DNA of 64,000 nucleotides from Cetobacterium ceti. GTDB lineage: Bacteria > Fusobacteriota > Fusobacteriia > Fusobacteriales > Fusobacteriaceae. Positions 1 to 8,013 of the stretch are shown piece by piece (within the stretch, counting starts at the first letter, position 1; each line of letters begins with the position of its first letter). The translations under genes and the position numbers were made by a program. The DNA is taken from NCBI RefSeq assembly GCF_900167275.1, contig NZ_FUWX01000005.1, positions 248,001 through 312,000 on the forward strand. Direction: 5' to 3'. The notes beneath the pieces were generated by a model that saw only the letters and a program-made list of their open reading frames with translations, was not told the origin of the DNA and made no database searches.

Positions 1-312
1 AGCTAATATATCTACTCCCTTTGTTAATCTTTCTGAAAGCATCTGAATATAATATACTGTAGTTTCCCTACTTGTATAGGCATTTATCATTCCACCTTCG
101 TTATCTATCTCCTCAGAAATATCCTTTGCACTTCTATTTGTAGTACCTTTAAACATCATGTGCTCTAGAAAATGAGAAACCCCATCCTCTATTAATTTTT
201 CATCCTTTGCCCCTGTTTTTACAAAAATACCTAGAGATACTGTATTTATATTTTCTATATTTTCCATTAATACAGGTATACCATTTTTTAATTTTCTAAC
301 GTCGACTTTCAT
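1..312 (-). CDS. M16 family zinc peptidase (partial, N-terminus only)
   Basis: This is the first 104 codons of a gene that continues past the left edge of the window. It starts at an ATG at 312-310 with a GGAGGAG ribosome site that overlaps the stop of the preceding LptG-like gene. The translation contains the inverted zinc motif HFLEH about 45 residues in, followed by MMFKGT, typical of insulinase/processing-peptidase (M16) proteins, in which the two His bind zinc and the Glu is catalytic. No signal peptide is visible, so a cytoplasmic enzyme is likely. It is the last visible gene of the alr-rlmI-cvpA-lptF-lptG run. The family is clear; substrate and full length cannot be seen. Confidence 0.9.
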   Translation of the reverse strand, partial: MKVDVRKLKNGIPVLMENIENINTVSLGIFVKTGAKDEKLIEDGVSHFLEHMMFKGTTNRSAKDISEEIDNEGGMINAYTSRETTVYYIQMLSERLTKGVDILA

Positions 313-319
313 ACTCCTC

Positions 320-1396
320 CTAATATTCTGCTTTTTCCATAAAATATATTCCCAGCACTAAAAAAATAATATTCGGTATCCATCCCCCTATAAATGGATT
401 TAATAATCCATTTTTACTTAAAGCCTCAAAGGACCCTTGGACAATATAATACCCATAACCTAAACCTACACTTAAAACTATACTAATTGCTGAAGCTCCT
501 CTTACATATCTACTTCCTAAAGCTAATCCTAAAAATACTACTATAAAACTAGCAAAAGGAAAAGAATATCTTTGCCCTAAGGCAACTAAATATTCCCTTA
601 CATCTCCACCTGTATTTCTAATTCCTCTTATAGCCTTTCTAATTTGACTATTTGAAAGAATATCAGGATCTACACTAATTGAAATAAATTTATCTGGATT
701 TTCTCCATACTCTTTATTTTCATATACCTTGTGATATTCTGTGGTATTTTTTTCTGTATTAGTAATTGAAACTTTATTAAGTATCCAAGTATTGTTTTTA
801 AAATCATATTTTCCATTTTGAGCTGTTACTATTTTTTCTATTTTATCAAAATCTTTATTCAGAGTGATAATCTCTATTTTTTCTCCTGTTCCCTTAACTC
901 TATTTATATAATTCATATGATAAACTATATTATCATTTGTTCTTAAGAAAACGTTATCTTTACTTTCAGGAAGGGTAAATGTTCTCACTGTCCCACTTTT
1001 TAAATCTCTACTTCTTTTTAGAGCAATAGGATATATCTTATCATTTAAAATAAATACTCCTATAGATATTAAAATAGATATTAAAATTGGTCCTACAACT
1101 ATTCTTCTAAAACTTATTCCTGAAGTTTTTAAAGATATTATTTCTAAATTACTTGCCATTTTATTTATAGCCATTAAAGACCCTAATAAAACTGCTAAGG
1201 GAGCTACATTTATTAATATATCTGGTATTAAATATATAATATAGAAAATTGATTCCTTAGGAGTCATTCTTCCTTCACTTACATATCTAATTACTTTAAA
1301 AAGTTGACTAAGTATAAATATATTCACAAAGGCTATTAAACTTAGAAAAAAAGATTTTATAAAATTTTTACTTATATATATATCTAACTTTTTCAT
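320..1396 (-). CDS. lptG: LptF/LptG-family LPS export permease (LptG-like)
   Basis: This 358-residue inner-membrane protein belongs to the YjgP/YjgQ family, which forms the transmembrane part of the LptBFG exporter that extracts LPS from the inner membrane. Transmembrane segments lie at the N-terminus (about 14-35 and 55-80, then about 100-118) and at the C-terminus (three helices from about 270 to the end), with a periplasmic beta-jellyroll region between them, which is the family layout. The segment around LLGSLMAINKMASNLE matches the conserved LptG-type stretch. The start codon overlaps the stop of the upstream partner as TAATG, implying translational coupling. The choice of LptG over LptF rests on order and sequence feel and is less certain than the family. 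Confidence 0.88.
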   Translation of the reverse strand: MKKLDIYISKNFIKSFFLSLIAFVNIFILSQLFKVIRYVSEGRMTPKESIFYIIYLIPDILINVAPLAVLLGSLMAINKMASNLEIISLKTSGISFRRIVVGPILISILISIGVFILNDKIYPIALKRSRDLKSGTVRTFTLPESKDNVFLRTNDNIVYHMNYINRVKGTGEKIEIITLNKDFDKIEKIVTAQNGKYDFKNNTWILNKVSITNTEKNTTEYHKVYENKEYGENPDKFISISVDPDILSNSQIRKAIRGIRNTGGDVREYLVALGQRYSFPFASFIVVFLGLALGSRYVRGASAISIVLSVGLGYGYYIVQGSFEALSKNGLLNPFIGGWIPNIIFLVLGIYFMEKAEY

Positions 1397-2472
1397 TATA
1401 TCCCCCTTGCTTTCTTTCTATATAAAATCATAGTTAATATAGAAAGTACAACATTTGGAGTCCATACTCCTATATATGGAGATACTTTTCCCTTATATGC
1501 CATAACCATTCCAACATTTAGAAAAACGATATATCCAAAAATAACTCCTAAACTTATTCCAAAACTTGCTCCTTTTCCACTTCTATGATGACCTATGGAC
1601 ATTACTGCACCTAAAATTGTCAAAATTATAGTGGATAAAGGTATTGCAATTTTTCTATTTATCTCTACTAAATAAGGTATTTTCTCTGGCCCTTTTTTAG
1701 TTTTTATATCCTTTAAAAGAGTTCCTATATCTAGAGCTTCAATATCTTTAACTTTAATTTCTATTTCTTGAAAATATGCACTTAAAGGTATTTTTTTCTC
1801 TTTAAATTCTCCTCTTAATTTCTCCTTACCATTTTCATCAAAGGAATAAAAATCTGCATCTTGTAAAACCATTGCTGTATTTTTCCAAAAAGCTTTTCTC
1901 CCTAAAATAATAGTTGGAAATTCATCTTTTTTTGTTTTTCTTATTATTAATATATTTTTTGCATCCTTTGTAGAATGATCTATTTTATCTATATATAAAC
2001 TCATATTATCCATCTCATCAATTAAAGTTCTTTCCTTTAATTGGAAAACTGGATTCTCATAGGCTATCTTTAAAGTTATCTCCTGTAGCTTTTTAAAAGA
2101 CCTTGGAATTATACTTTCTTGTAAGAAAAATATAAATAAAGTAATTCCTACAGCTAAAATAACTATTGGTTTTAAAATAGCTTTTAAATCCATACCAATT
2201 GAACTCATAGCCGTAGATTCACTTGTTCTTGTAAATTTTGAAAAAGTTATCATAATTCCAAGAAAAACTCCCATAGGTATTGTTTGAGATAAGATAGGTG
2301 GTAAATAAAAGGATAAAATTCTTATTACATCAATTAGAGAAATCCCCTTTACTATTATGTTTTCCATTAACGAAACTATAATTTCTATTAAAAATATAAA
2401 AGTAAATAGAGAAACTCCAAATATAATTGGCATTTTACATTCCTCTAGGATATATCTATTTATTATCTTCAT
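1396..2472 (-). CDS. lptF: LptF/LptG-family LPS export permease (LptF-like)
   Basis: This is the second YjgP/YjgQ permease, also 358 residues, with the same plan of three N-terminal helices, a periplasmic domain of about 150 residues and three C-terminal helices. A stretch near residue 78 (FSKFTRTSESTAMSSIGM) corresponds to the family's conserved cytoplasmic coupling region that contacts the LptB ATPase. It has a good AGGAG site before ATG 2472 and lies 9 bases after cvpA. With the adjacent gene it would form the LptFG heterodimer; the matching ATPase gene lptB lies at 10.7-11.4 kb in another operon. Confidence 0.88.
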   Translation of the reverse strand: MKIINRYILEECKMPIIFGVSLFTFIFLIEIIVSLMENIIVKGISLIDVIRILSFYLPPILSQTIPMGVFLGIMITFSKFTRTSESTAMSSIGMDLKAILKPIVILAVGITLFIFFLQESIIPRSFKKLQEITLKIAYENPVFQLKERTLIDEMDNMSLYIDKIDHSTKDAKNILIIRKTKKDEFPTIILGRKAFWKNTAMVLQDADFYSFDENGKEKLRGEFKEKKIPLSAYFQEIEIKVKDIEALDIGTLLKDIKTKKGPEKIPYLVEINRKIAIPLSTIILTILGAVMSIGHHRSGKGASFGISLGVIFGYIVFLNVGMVMAYKGKVSPYIGVWTPNVVLSILTMILYRKKARGI

Positions 2473-2481
2473 ACGATTCTC

Positions 2482-3015
2482 CTATAAAAGTTTATTGAAA
2501 TATTTATTAAAAATTTCATTATCCTTTATCTCTTGTAACTTATTTTTAAATTCCTTTGGAACATATTCCTCTAGAGAAGATATATTTTCTAAAAATACTC
2601 TATTAACTTGACTTCCCTGTGAATATTCTTTCACCTGTGGATATTTAGAAGAAATAAAGTTAAAAATTATCATTGCAACAATAATTAAAACTACACCTTT
2701 TAGTAATCCTAAAACTCCCCCTAATATTCTATTTATAATTCCTTTTCCCTGTGTTTTTAAAAATGTAGTTATAAAATATATAAAAATTCCTAGTACAATA
2801 TATAAAACCCAGAAAGTTCCCATATAAACAGAAATATAGTTGTTAGTGTCATTTAGTATACTAAATTTTTCAATTATCATTGGAGTTATTTTTTTTGCTA
2901 AAATAAAATTAATAACTACTCCAAATATTGAAAAAAATTCAACAAAGAAACCATTTTTAAGACCAAATACTATAGTGAAAAATAATATTACAGCAACAAC
3001 TATATCTAAATACAT
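2482..3015 (-). CDS. cvpA: CvpA-family membrane protein
   Basis: A 177-residue integral membrane protein with about four hydrophobic helices (around residues 2-22, 27-45, 63-85 and 100-122) and a charged cytoplasmic tail. Its start (YLDIVVAVILFFTIVFGLKNG) and the glycine-rich GGVLGLLKGVVL segment are typical of CvpA, known for a role in colicin V production and in envelope robustness, with no defined biochemical activity. It sits between rlmI-like and lptF-like genes with small gaps, so an envelope role is plausible. A GGGAGGAAG site precedes the ATG. Confidence 0.8.
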   Translation of the reverse strand: MYLDIVVAVILFFTIVFGLKNGFFVEFFSIFGVVINFILAKKITPMIIEKFSILNDTNNYISVYMGTFWVLYIVLGIFIYFITTFLKTQGKGIINRILGGVLGLLKGVVLIIVAMIIFNFISSKYPQVKEYSQGSQVNRVFLENISSLEEYVPKEFKNKLQEIKDNEIFNKYFNKLL

Positions 3016-3033
3016 ACTTCCTCCCTATCTAAA

Positions 3034-4215
3034 TTAATTTTCTACAACTTTTACCCATAAGGCTTTTAGGTACAATGTTTCTGGAACATGTAAAATCCAA
3101 GGATGATCCTCAGGTTGATAATTTATTCCAACTACTTGAAGTAATTTTCCATTTTTAGAAGCAGCCATTCTAGTAACTTCTATTAAATCTTGTAATCCTA
3201 TGTGATAAGCACAAGTTATAATTCCTAAAATTCCACCATCTTTAATTAATTTAAAACTGTCATCACATAAATCAAAGAAGAAATCTCTTCCTCTATGGAT
3301 ATCGGCCTTTCTTTTAATAAGTGATGGAGGATCTAATGTTATTACATCAAATTTTTCATCTCTATTTGCTAAAGTTTTTAATAGTAAAAAGGCATCTCCT
3401 TCCATTGTTTCAAAAGTATTTTCAAATTCATTTAGCTCATAATTTTCTCTACATAATTCCAATGCATGGGCATCTTTATCTATGGCTATAACCTTTTGAC
3501 ATCCCTCTTTTAGAGCTGCCACTGAAAACCCTCCACTACTTGAAAATACATCTAAAAATTTACTATTACTATTTAAATATGGTCTTATAAATTTTCTAGA
3601 GTCTCTTTGATCTAGGAAAAATCCTGTTTTTTGACCATTTACTATATCTATATAATATTTTAACCCATTATCTTCCATTATTATTCTTTCAGGGATCTCA
3701 CCATATATAATTCCAGTAACTTGATCTACTCCTTCATGAGTTCTATTTTCAACGTCACTTCTCTCGTAAATTCCCTTTGGTTTCATAACTTTTTTAATGG
3801 CATTTATAATTTCCTGTTTAAAAACCTCTAATCCTGAGTTTCTTATTTGCATAGATACATATTTATCAAATTTATCTATTATTAAACCAGGTATTCCATC
3901 AGCTTCAGAGTAAAATGCTCTTACACAGTTTGTTTCTTCAAAAAGAGGTTTTCTTTTTTCATATGCTCTTTTTATTTTTTCTAATATTAATTTCTTATCA
4001 ATTGGAGTTGTTTTTGTTGTTAAAACTCTTACAAAGGCATTAGTTCCCTCTGTTACATACCCTTGAGCAATAACCTCTCCATCATGAGTTGATACTTCAA
4101 CTATATCTCCTGTTTTTACATTTCCAATTATATGTGCTATATCATCCTTAAATACATTTGGATAAAAATTTCTTATTTTTTTATCTTTTCCACTCTCTAA
4201 TACTACTCTTGCCAT
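3034..4215 (-). CDS. rlmI: Class I SAM-dependent rRNA cytosine methyltransferase (RlmI/YccW-like)
   Basis: This 393-residue protein has the RlmI order: an N-terminal PUA RNA-binding domain (about 1-75), a central beta-rich domain (about 80-190) and a Rossmann methyltransferase. The SAM loop FLDVFSSSGGFSVAA lies near residue 222 and the catalytic-type motif TLDPPSLIK near residue 297. In E. coli RlmI makes m5C1962 in 23S rRNA; the same position is inferred here by family only. It lies 12 bases after alr and 18 before cvpA in one operon. The start has an AAAGGATG site. Confidence 0.88.
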   Translation of the reverse strand: MARVVLESGKDKKIRNFYPNVFKDDIAHIIGNVKTGDIVEVSTHDGEVIAQGYVTEGTNAFVRVLTTKTTPIDKKLILEKIKRAYEKRKPLFEETNCVRAFYSEADGIPGLIIDKFDKYVSMQIRNSGLEVFKQEIINAIKKVMKPKGIYERSDVENRTHEGVDQVTGIIYGEIPERIIMEDNGLKYYIDIVNGQKTGFFLDQRDSRKFIRPYLNSNSKFLDVFSSSGGFSVAALKEGCQKVIAIDKDAHALELCRENYELNEFENTFETMEGDAFLLLKTLANRDEKFDVITLDPPSLIKRKADIHRGRDFFFDLCDDSFKLIKDGGILGIITCAYHIGLQDLIEVTRMAASKNGKLLQVVGINYQPEDHPWILHVPETLYLKALWVKVVEN

Positions 4216-4227
4216 AAATCATCCTTT

Positions 4228-5340
4228 CTATATTGAACCTATTAGATTATTAATTATATGTGGCTTAGGAACTCCATTCTTTATATATACTCTACTTACT
4301 CTTCTACTTAATCCTGTAAACATTTCATATACTGAGATATTTATACTTTTTGATTTTTCATAAATATCTTCACCCATAACAATAACTTCTTGTCCAACTT
4401 TAACTAATTTTTTTATTTTTTCTGGAATTCTAACCATGGTCATATCCATACAAACTTTTCCAATCACAGGACATTTCTCACCTAAAATTTCCACAGTTCC
4501 ATTATTTGAAAACTCTCTTCTAAATCCATCGGCATATCCAATAGATATAGTTCCTATCATATCACCTTTGTGAGCCTTTCCTATTCTACCATAGGAAATG
4601 TCCATCTCTTCCTCTATTTCTTTTAAAAATAAAACTCTACTTTTCAAAGTAAATACTCTTTTTAACTCTTTTATATTACCTTCTCCATATAATCCATATA
4701 AAATAATTCCAGCTCTAACTAAATTACTATTTCCCACATGACTATATTTTAATATTCCACCACTATTTAAAATATGTCTATATTTTAATTTTTCCTCATT
4801 TTCAAAAGTATTAAATATTTCAAGTTGATGTAAAGTATAAAGTTCATTATCTTTTCCTGGCTCATCTGCCACAGATAAATGTGAATAAACACCCACTAAA
4901 TTCAAATTATTTTCCTTGGCATATTCTAAAGCTTTTAAAGCGTCCTTTTCTTTAAATCCTACTCTACCCATACCCGTGTCAACTTTTAAATGTAAAGGTA
5001 TTTCCTTATGATTTTTAAATAATTCTAACTGGGAAAAATTTGTAACTGCAACTTGTAAATTATATTCCTTTACCCCATAAATTTCATCATTATAAATTCC
5101 TGCTAAAATTAAAATATTTCCTTGGATATTATGCTGTCTTAATTCTATTCCCTCTTCTAGGGAAGACACCCCAAAATTTTCTATTCCCAAAAGAGATAAT
5201 TCCTCTGCTATTGTCACAGCTCCCATTCCATATGCATCTGCTTTTATAATAGCCATTATATCTCTATTTTGTGAAAACTCTCTAATTTTTTCTATATTAT
5301 AGGTTAAATTATCTAAATTTATTTCTGCCCAAGCTCTCAT
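4228..5340 (-). CDS. alr: Alanine racemase
   Basis: PLP-dependent interconversion of L- and D-alanine for peptidoglycan. The 370-residue protein has the usual length. Near the N-terminus MAIIKADAYGMGA carries the PLP lysine; the second catalytic residue, a tyrosine, is in the DISYGR region near 263; the C-terminal beta domain holds the substrate segment KVCMDMTMV. It is the first gene of the alr-rlmI-cvpA-lptF-lptG-M16 run and follows the secF terminator. A strong GGAGGAAGGA site precedes the ATG. Confidence 0.96.
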   Translation of the reverse strand: MRAWAEINLDNLTYNIEKIREFSQNRDIMAIIKADAYGMGAVTIAEELSLLGIENFGVSSLEEGIELRQHNIQGNILILAGIYNDEIYGVKEYNLQVAVTNFSQLELFKNHKEIPLHLKVDTGMGRVGFKEKDALKALEYAKENNLNLVGVYSHLSVADEPGKDNELYTLHQLEIFNTFENEEKLKYRHILNSGGILKYSHVGNSNLVRAGIILYGLYGEGNIKELKRVFTLKSRVLFLKEIEEEMDISYGRIGKAHKGDMIGTISIGYADGFRREFSNNGTVEILGEKCPVIGKVCMDMTMVRIPEKIKKLVKVGQEVIVMGEDIYEKSKSINISVYEMFTGLSRRVSRVYIKNGVPKPHIINNLIGSI

Positions 5341-5360
5341 GTTCCTTCCTCCAAGTCCCT

Positions 5361-5397
5361 TTAAGAAGAGGAAGCCACCCTAGAAAAGGATGGCTTT
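5361..5397 (-). terminator. Intrinsic terminator after secF
   Basis: A 9-bp hairpin (arms 5372-5380 and 5389-5397) followed on the minus strand by a U-rich tract at 5371-5361. One pair is a G-U wobble on the minus-strand RNA but an A-C mismatch on the plus strand, which supports minus-strand transcription. It ends the dusB-to-secF operon just before the alr ribosome site. Confidence 0.7.
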
Positions 5398-5405
5398 TTT
5401 CATCT

Positions 5406-6338
5406 CTATACTAATATTTTTTCATCCCTATTTGAATCATCCTCATTGTGGTGATCATGTTTTGGCTCGTACTTTTCATCTCTATTTTTTTCCATAAAGT
5501 AAACAAGTGGTGTTGCTAAAAATATAGATGAGTATGTTCCTGCTAATATTCCAAATAAAAGTGTAGTTATAAATGTTCTTAAACTATCTCCACCAAATAT
5601 TAAAATAGCAATAACTGCTAACAGTGTTGTTAAAGATGTGTTTATAGATCTTACCATAACTTGGTTTACACTTCTATTTAAAAGTTCTCCAAATGTCATA
5701 TCTGATTTTTTCTTCAATCCTTCTCTTATTCTATCAAATACCACAATGGTATCATTTATCGAATATCCTAAAATTGTAAGAACTGCTGCTATAAATGGAG
5801 AGTTTATCTCATATCCTAAAAGCGAAATAACTGCAACTGCTATTAATAAATCATGAAATAAAGATGCTATAGCTGCAATTGCAAATTTAAATTCAAATCT
5901 TAAAGTTATATATAATACTATTAAAACTCCACCAATTCCTAAAGCTAAAAGAGCTGAAGATTTTAATTCCTCTCCTATACTAGCTCCTACCTTATCAGTT
6001 TTTTCTATTTGAAACTTTTCAAAATTTCCTAATTTATTTAAAAAAGCATTTTGTTCCTGCTCATTCATCTCTTGAGTTCTAATTATTATATTATTCCCCT
6101 CTGAAATCTGAACCTTTCTACTTCTTCCATTTAATTGTGGAAACTCCTTTGATAATCCATCTAAATATTTATTTACTTGTCCCAATTCAACTTTCTGATT
6201 AAATCTAAGTTGATATAGGTTTCCTCCTGTAAAGTCTATTCCCTGATTAAATCCTTTAAAAAAAAGAATACATAGAGAAATTACAACTAAAGCAGTTGAA
6301 AAACCTACCCATCTCTTTGAGTATTTTATTATTTCCAT
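5406..6338 (-). CDS. secF: Protein translocase subunit SecF
   Basis: Subunit of the SecDF motor that helps complete protein export with the proton gradient. The 310-residue protein has an N-terminal membrane segment followed by GFNQGIDFTGGNLYQLRF (the SecF G-D-F-x-G-G signature), a small periplasmic P4-type domain (to about 120) and five C-terminal helices, with the conserved segment GYSINDTIVVFDRIRE near residue 192. It follows secD by one base and is the last gene of the operon. Confidence 0.96.
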   Translation of the reverse strand: MEIIKYSKRWVGFSTALVVISLCILFFKGFNQGIDFTGGNLYQLRFNQKVELGQVNKYLDGLSKEFPQLNGRSRKVQISEGNNIIIRTQEMNEQEQNAFLNKLGNFEKFQIEKTDKVGASIGEELKSSALLALGIGGVLIVLYITLRFEFKFAIAAIASLFHDLLIAVAVISLLGYEINSPFIAAVLTILGYSINDTIVVFDRIREGLKKKSDMTFGELLNRSVNQVMVRSINTSLTTLLAVIAILIFGGDSLRTFITTLLFGILAGTYSSIFLATPLVYFMEKNRDEKYEPKHDHHNEDDSNRDEKILV

Positions 6339-6339
6339 A

Positions 6340-7560
6340 TTATTTCCCCCTAACTCCGAATAATTCTGGCTTTCTTACCTTGAATACATCTACAAATATT
6401 TGTAAAAATAATTTAGTAATTGTTATTGCTGTAAACATTGAAGCTATAACTCCAATTGTTAGGGTAACTGCAAATCCTTTTACAGATCCAGTTCCAAATG
6501 AAAATAATATTATTGTAATTATTAAAGTAGTTACATTTGAGTCTAAAATTGAAGAGAACCCTTTACTAAATCCTGCATCAATAGCACCTAGTACACTGTT
6601 TCCATTTCTTAATTCCTCTTTTATTCTCTCAAATATAATTACGTTGGCGTCAACTGCCATTCCAGCTGATAAGATTAATCCTGCAATTCCAGGAAGTGTT
6701 AAAGTTGCATCAATGAAGTTTAAAGCTCCAAATGTTATTAATCCAAAACTTAATAGTGCTAAATCTGCAACTAGTCCAGGTAATCTATAGAATACAAACA
6801 TAAATATTCCAATTAAAGCCACTGCAACAACTGCAGCTTTCTTACTTTGAGCTATTGATTCATCTCCTAGAGAAGCTCCAACTGTTCTAGTTTCTACAAT
6901 TTTTGCTTTTACTGGTAATGCTCCTGCATTTAATAATGTTGCTGTTCCCTTTGCTTCTTCTACAGTGTAATTTCCTGTAATAACTCCATTTCCACTAGGG
7001 ATTTCACTATTGATCATAGGTGCTGTTTGAACTACTCCATCTAATGTTATTGCCAATCTTTTTCCTATATTTTCTCTAGTAATTTTTGCAAATTCTACTG
7101 CACCTTCATTTGTCATTTCAAATTGAATTTGTGGTCTTCCTAAATTATCATAGGAAACATCAGCTTTTTTAAGAGCTGAACCAGTTAATAATGTAGGTCC
7201 TAAATCACCCTTATCATCCATTAACTTAAACTCCATAAGAGCTGTTTTTCCAATCATTTTTATAGCTTGATCTGTGTTGTTAACACCAGGTAATTCAATA
7301 ATTACTCTATCTGCTCCAGCCTTTTGTACCAATGACTCTGCAACTCCTAGACCATTTATTCTTCTGTCTAAAACTTCGATTAGTCTATTCATTGCATTTT
7401 CATCTAAAGGTATTCCATCCTCAGGTTCTGCTTGTAATACTACGTAAACTCCACCTTTTAAATCCAATCCTAGTTTTGTCGGTTTAACAAATGTTAACCA
7501 CCCAGCCCCAAAAAGTATAACTGCTACAATAAGTAACTTGATTAATAACTTTGACTTCAT
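6340..7560 (-). CDS. secD: Protein translocase subunit SecD
   Basis: The 406-residue partner of SecF. After the first membrane helix comes the signature LGLDLKGGVYVVLQ (around 30-44), then the periplasmic domains (about 45-230) and the RND-like membrane domain containing SAGMAVDANVIIFERIKEE (about 300), where the Asp takes part in proton transfer. It is shorter than E. coli SecD (615 residues), as is common outside proteobacteria. Preceded by ruvX with an 18-base gap and a GGAGGGAAG site. Confidence 0.96.
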   Translation of the reverse strand: MKSKLLIKLLIVAVILFGAGWLTFVKPTKLGLDLKGGVYVVLQAEPEDGIPLDENAMNRLIEVLDRRINGLGVAESLVQKAGADRVIIELPGVNNTDQAIKMIGKTALMEFKLMDDKGDLGPTLLTGSALKKADVSYDNLGRPQIQFEMTNEGAVEFAKITRENIGKRLAITLDGVVQTAPMINSEIPSGNGVITGNYTVEEAKGTATLLNAGALPVKAKIVETRTVGASLGDESIAQSKKAAVVAVALIGIFMFVFYRLPGLVADLALLSFGLITFGALNFIDATLTLPGIAGLILSAGMAVDANVIIFERIKEELRNGNSVLGAIDAGFSKGFSSILDSNVTTLIITIILFSFGTGSVKGFAVTLTIGVIASMFTAITITKLFLQIFVDVFKVRKPELFGVRGK

Positions 7561-7578
7561 CTTCCCTCCAAATCTCCC

Positions 7579-8001
7579 TTATTTTTTCATGTCAAGGAAT
7601 GTTTGTAATATAATAGCCGCAGCTATTTTATCTACAACCTTTCTTTTTTCAATAGCACCTTTAACTGACATCTCTGTTAATATTCTATCTGCAGAAACTG
7701 TTGTCAATCTCTCGTCTACTTCAAATATTTCTAACCCCTCAATTTCTTTTTGCAATTTTCCAATAAACTCTCTTACCTTTTCAGCTTGTCTTTTTTCTGT
7801 TCCATCTAAACTTTTAGGAATACCCACTACTAATGACTTAGTATTTTCCTGTTTACATAGTTCAGCTACTCTTTTTACTGCCTTTGTTTTTTTTCTATCA
7901 ATAACCTCTAAAGGGGAGGCTAGCATCCCCATTATATCAGATCTAGCCACACCTATTCTTACATCTCCCACATCTAGAGAAAGGTATTTTTTAAAACTCA
8001 T
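7579..8001 (-). CDS. ruvX: Holliday junction resolvase-like / 16S pre-rRNA nuclease YqgF
   Basis: A 140-residue RNase H-fold protein. The first catalytic acid is in LSLDVGDVRIGVARSD (about residue 10), the second in the DERLTT segment (about 98) and the third near the C-terminal AAAIILQTFLD. YqgF is best supported in E. coli as the nuclease finishing the 16S rRNA 5' end; a recombination role is also proposed in the family. It directly follows alaS (12-base gap), a pairing seen in many bacteria. Confidence 0.93.
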   Translation of the reverse strand: MSFKKYLSLDVGDVRIGVARSDIMGMLASPLEVIDRKKTKAVKRVAELCKQENTKSLVVGIPKSLDGTEKRQAEKVREFIGKLQKEIEGLEIFEVDERLTTVSADRILTEMSVKGAIEKRKVVDKIAAAIILQTFLDMKK

Positions 8002-8013
8002 AACATACCTCTT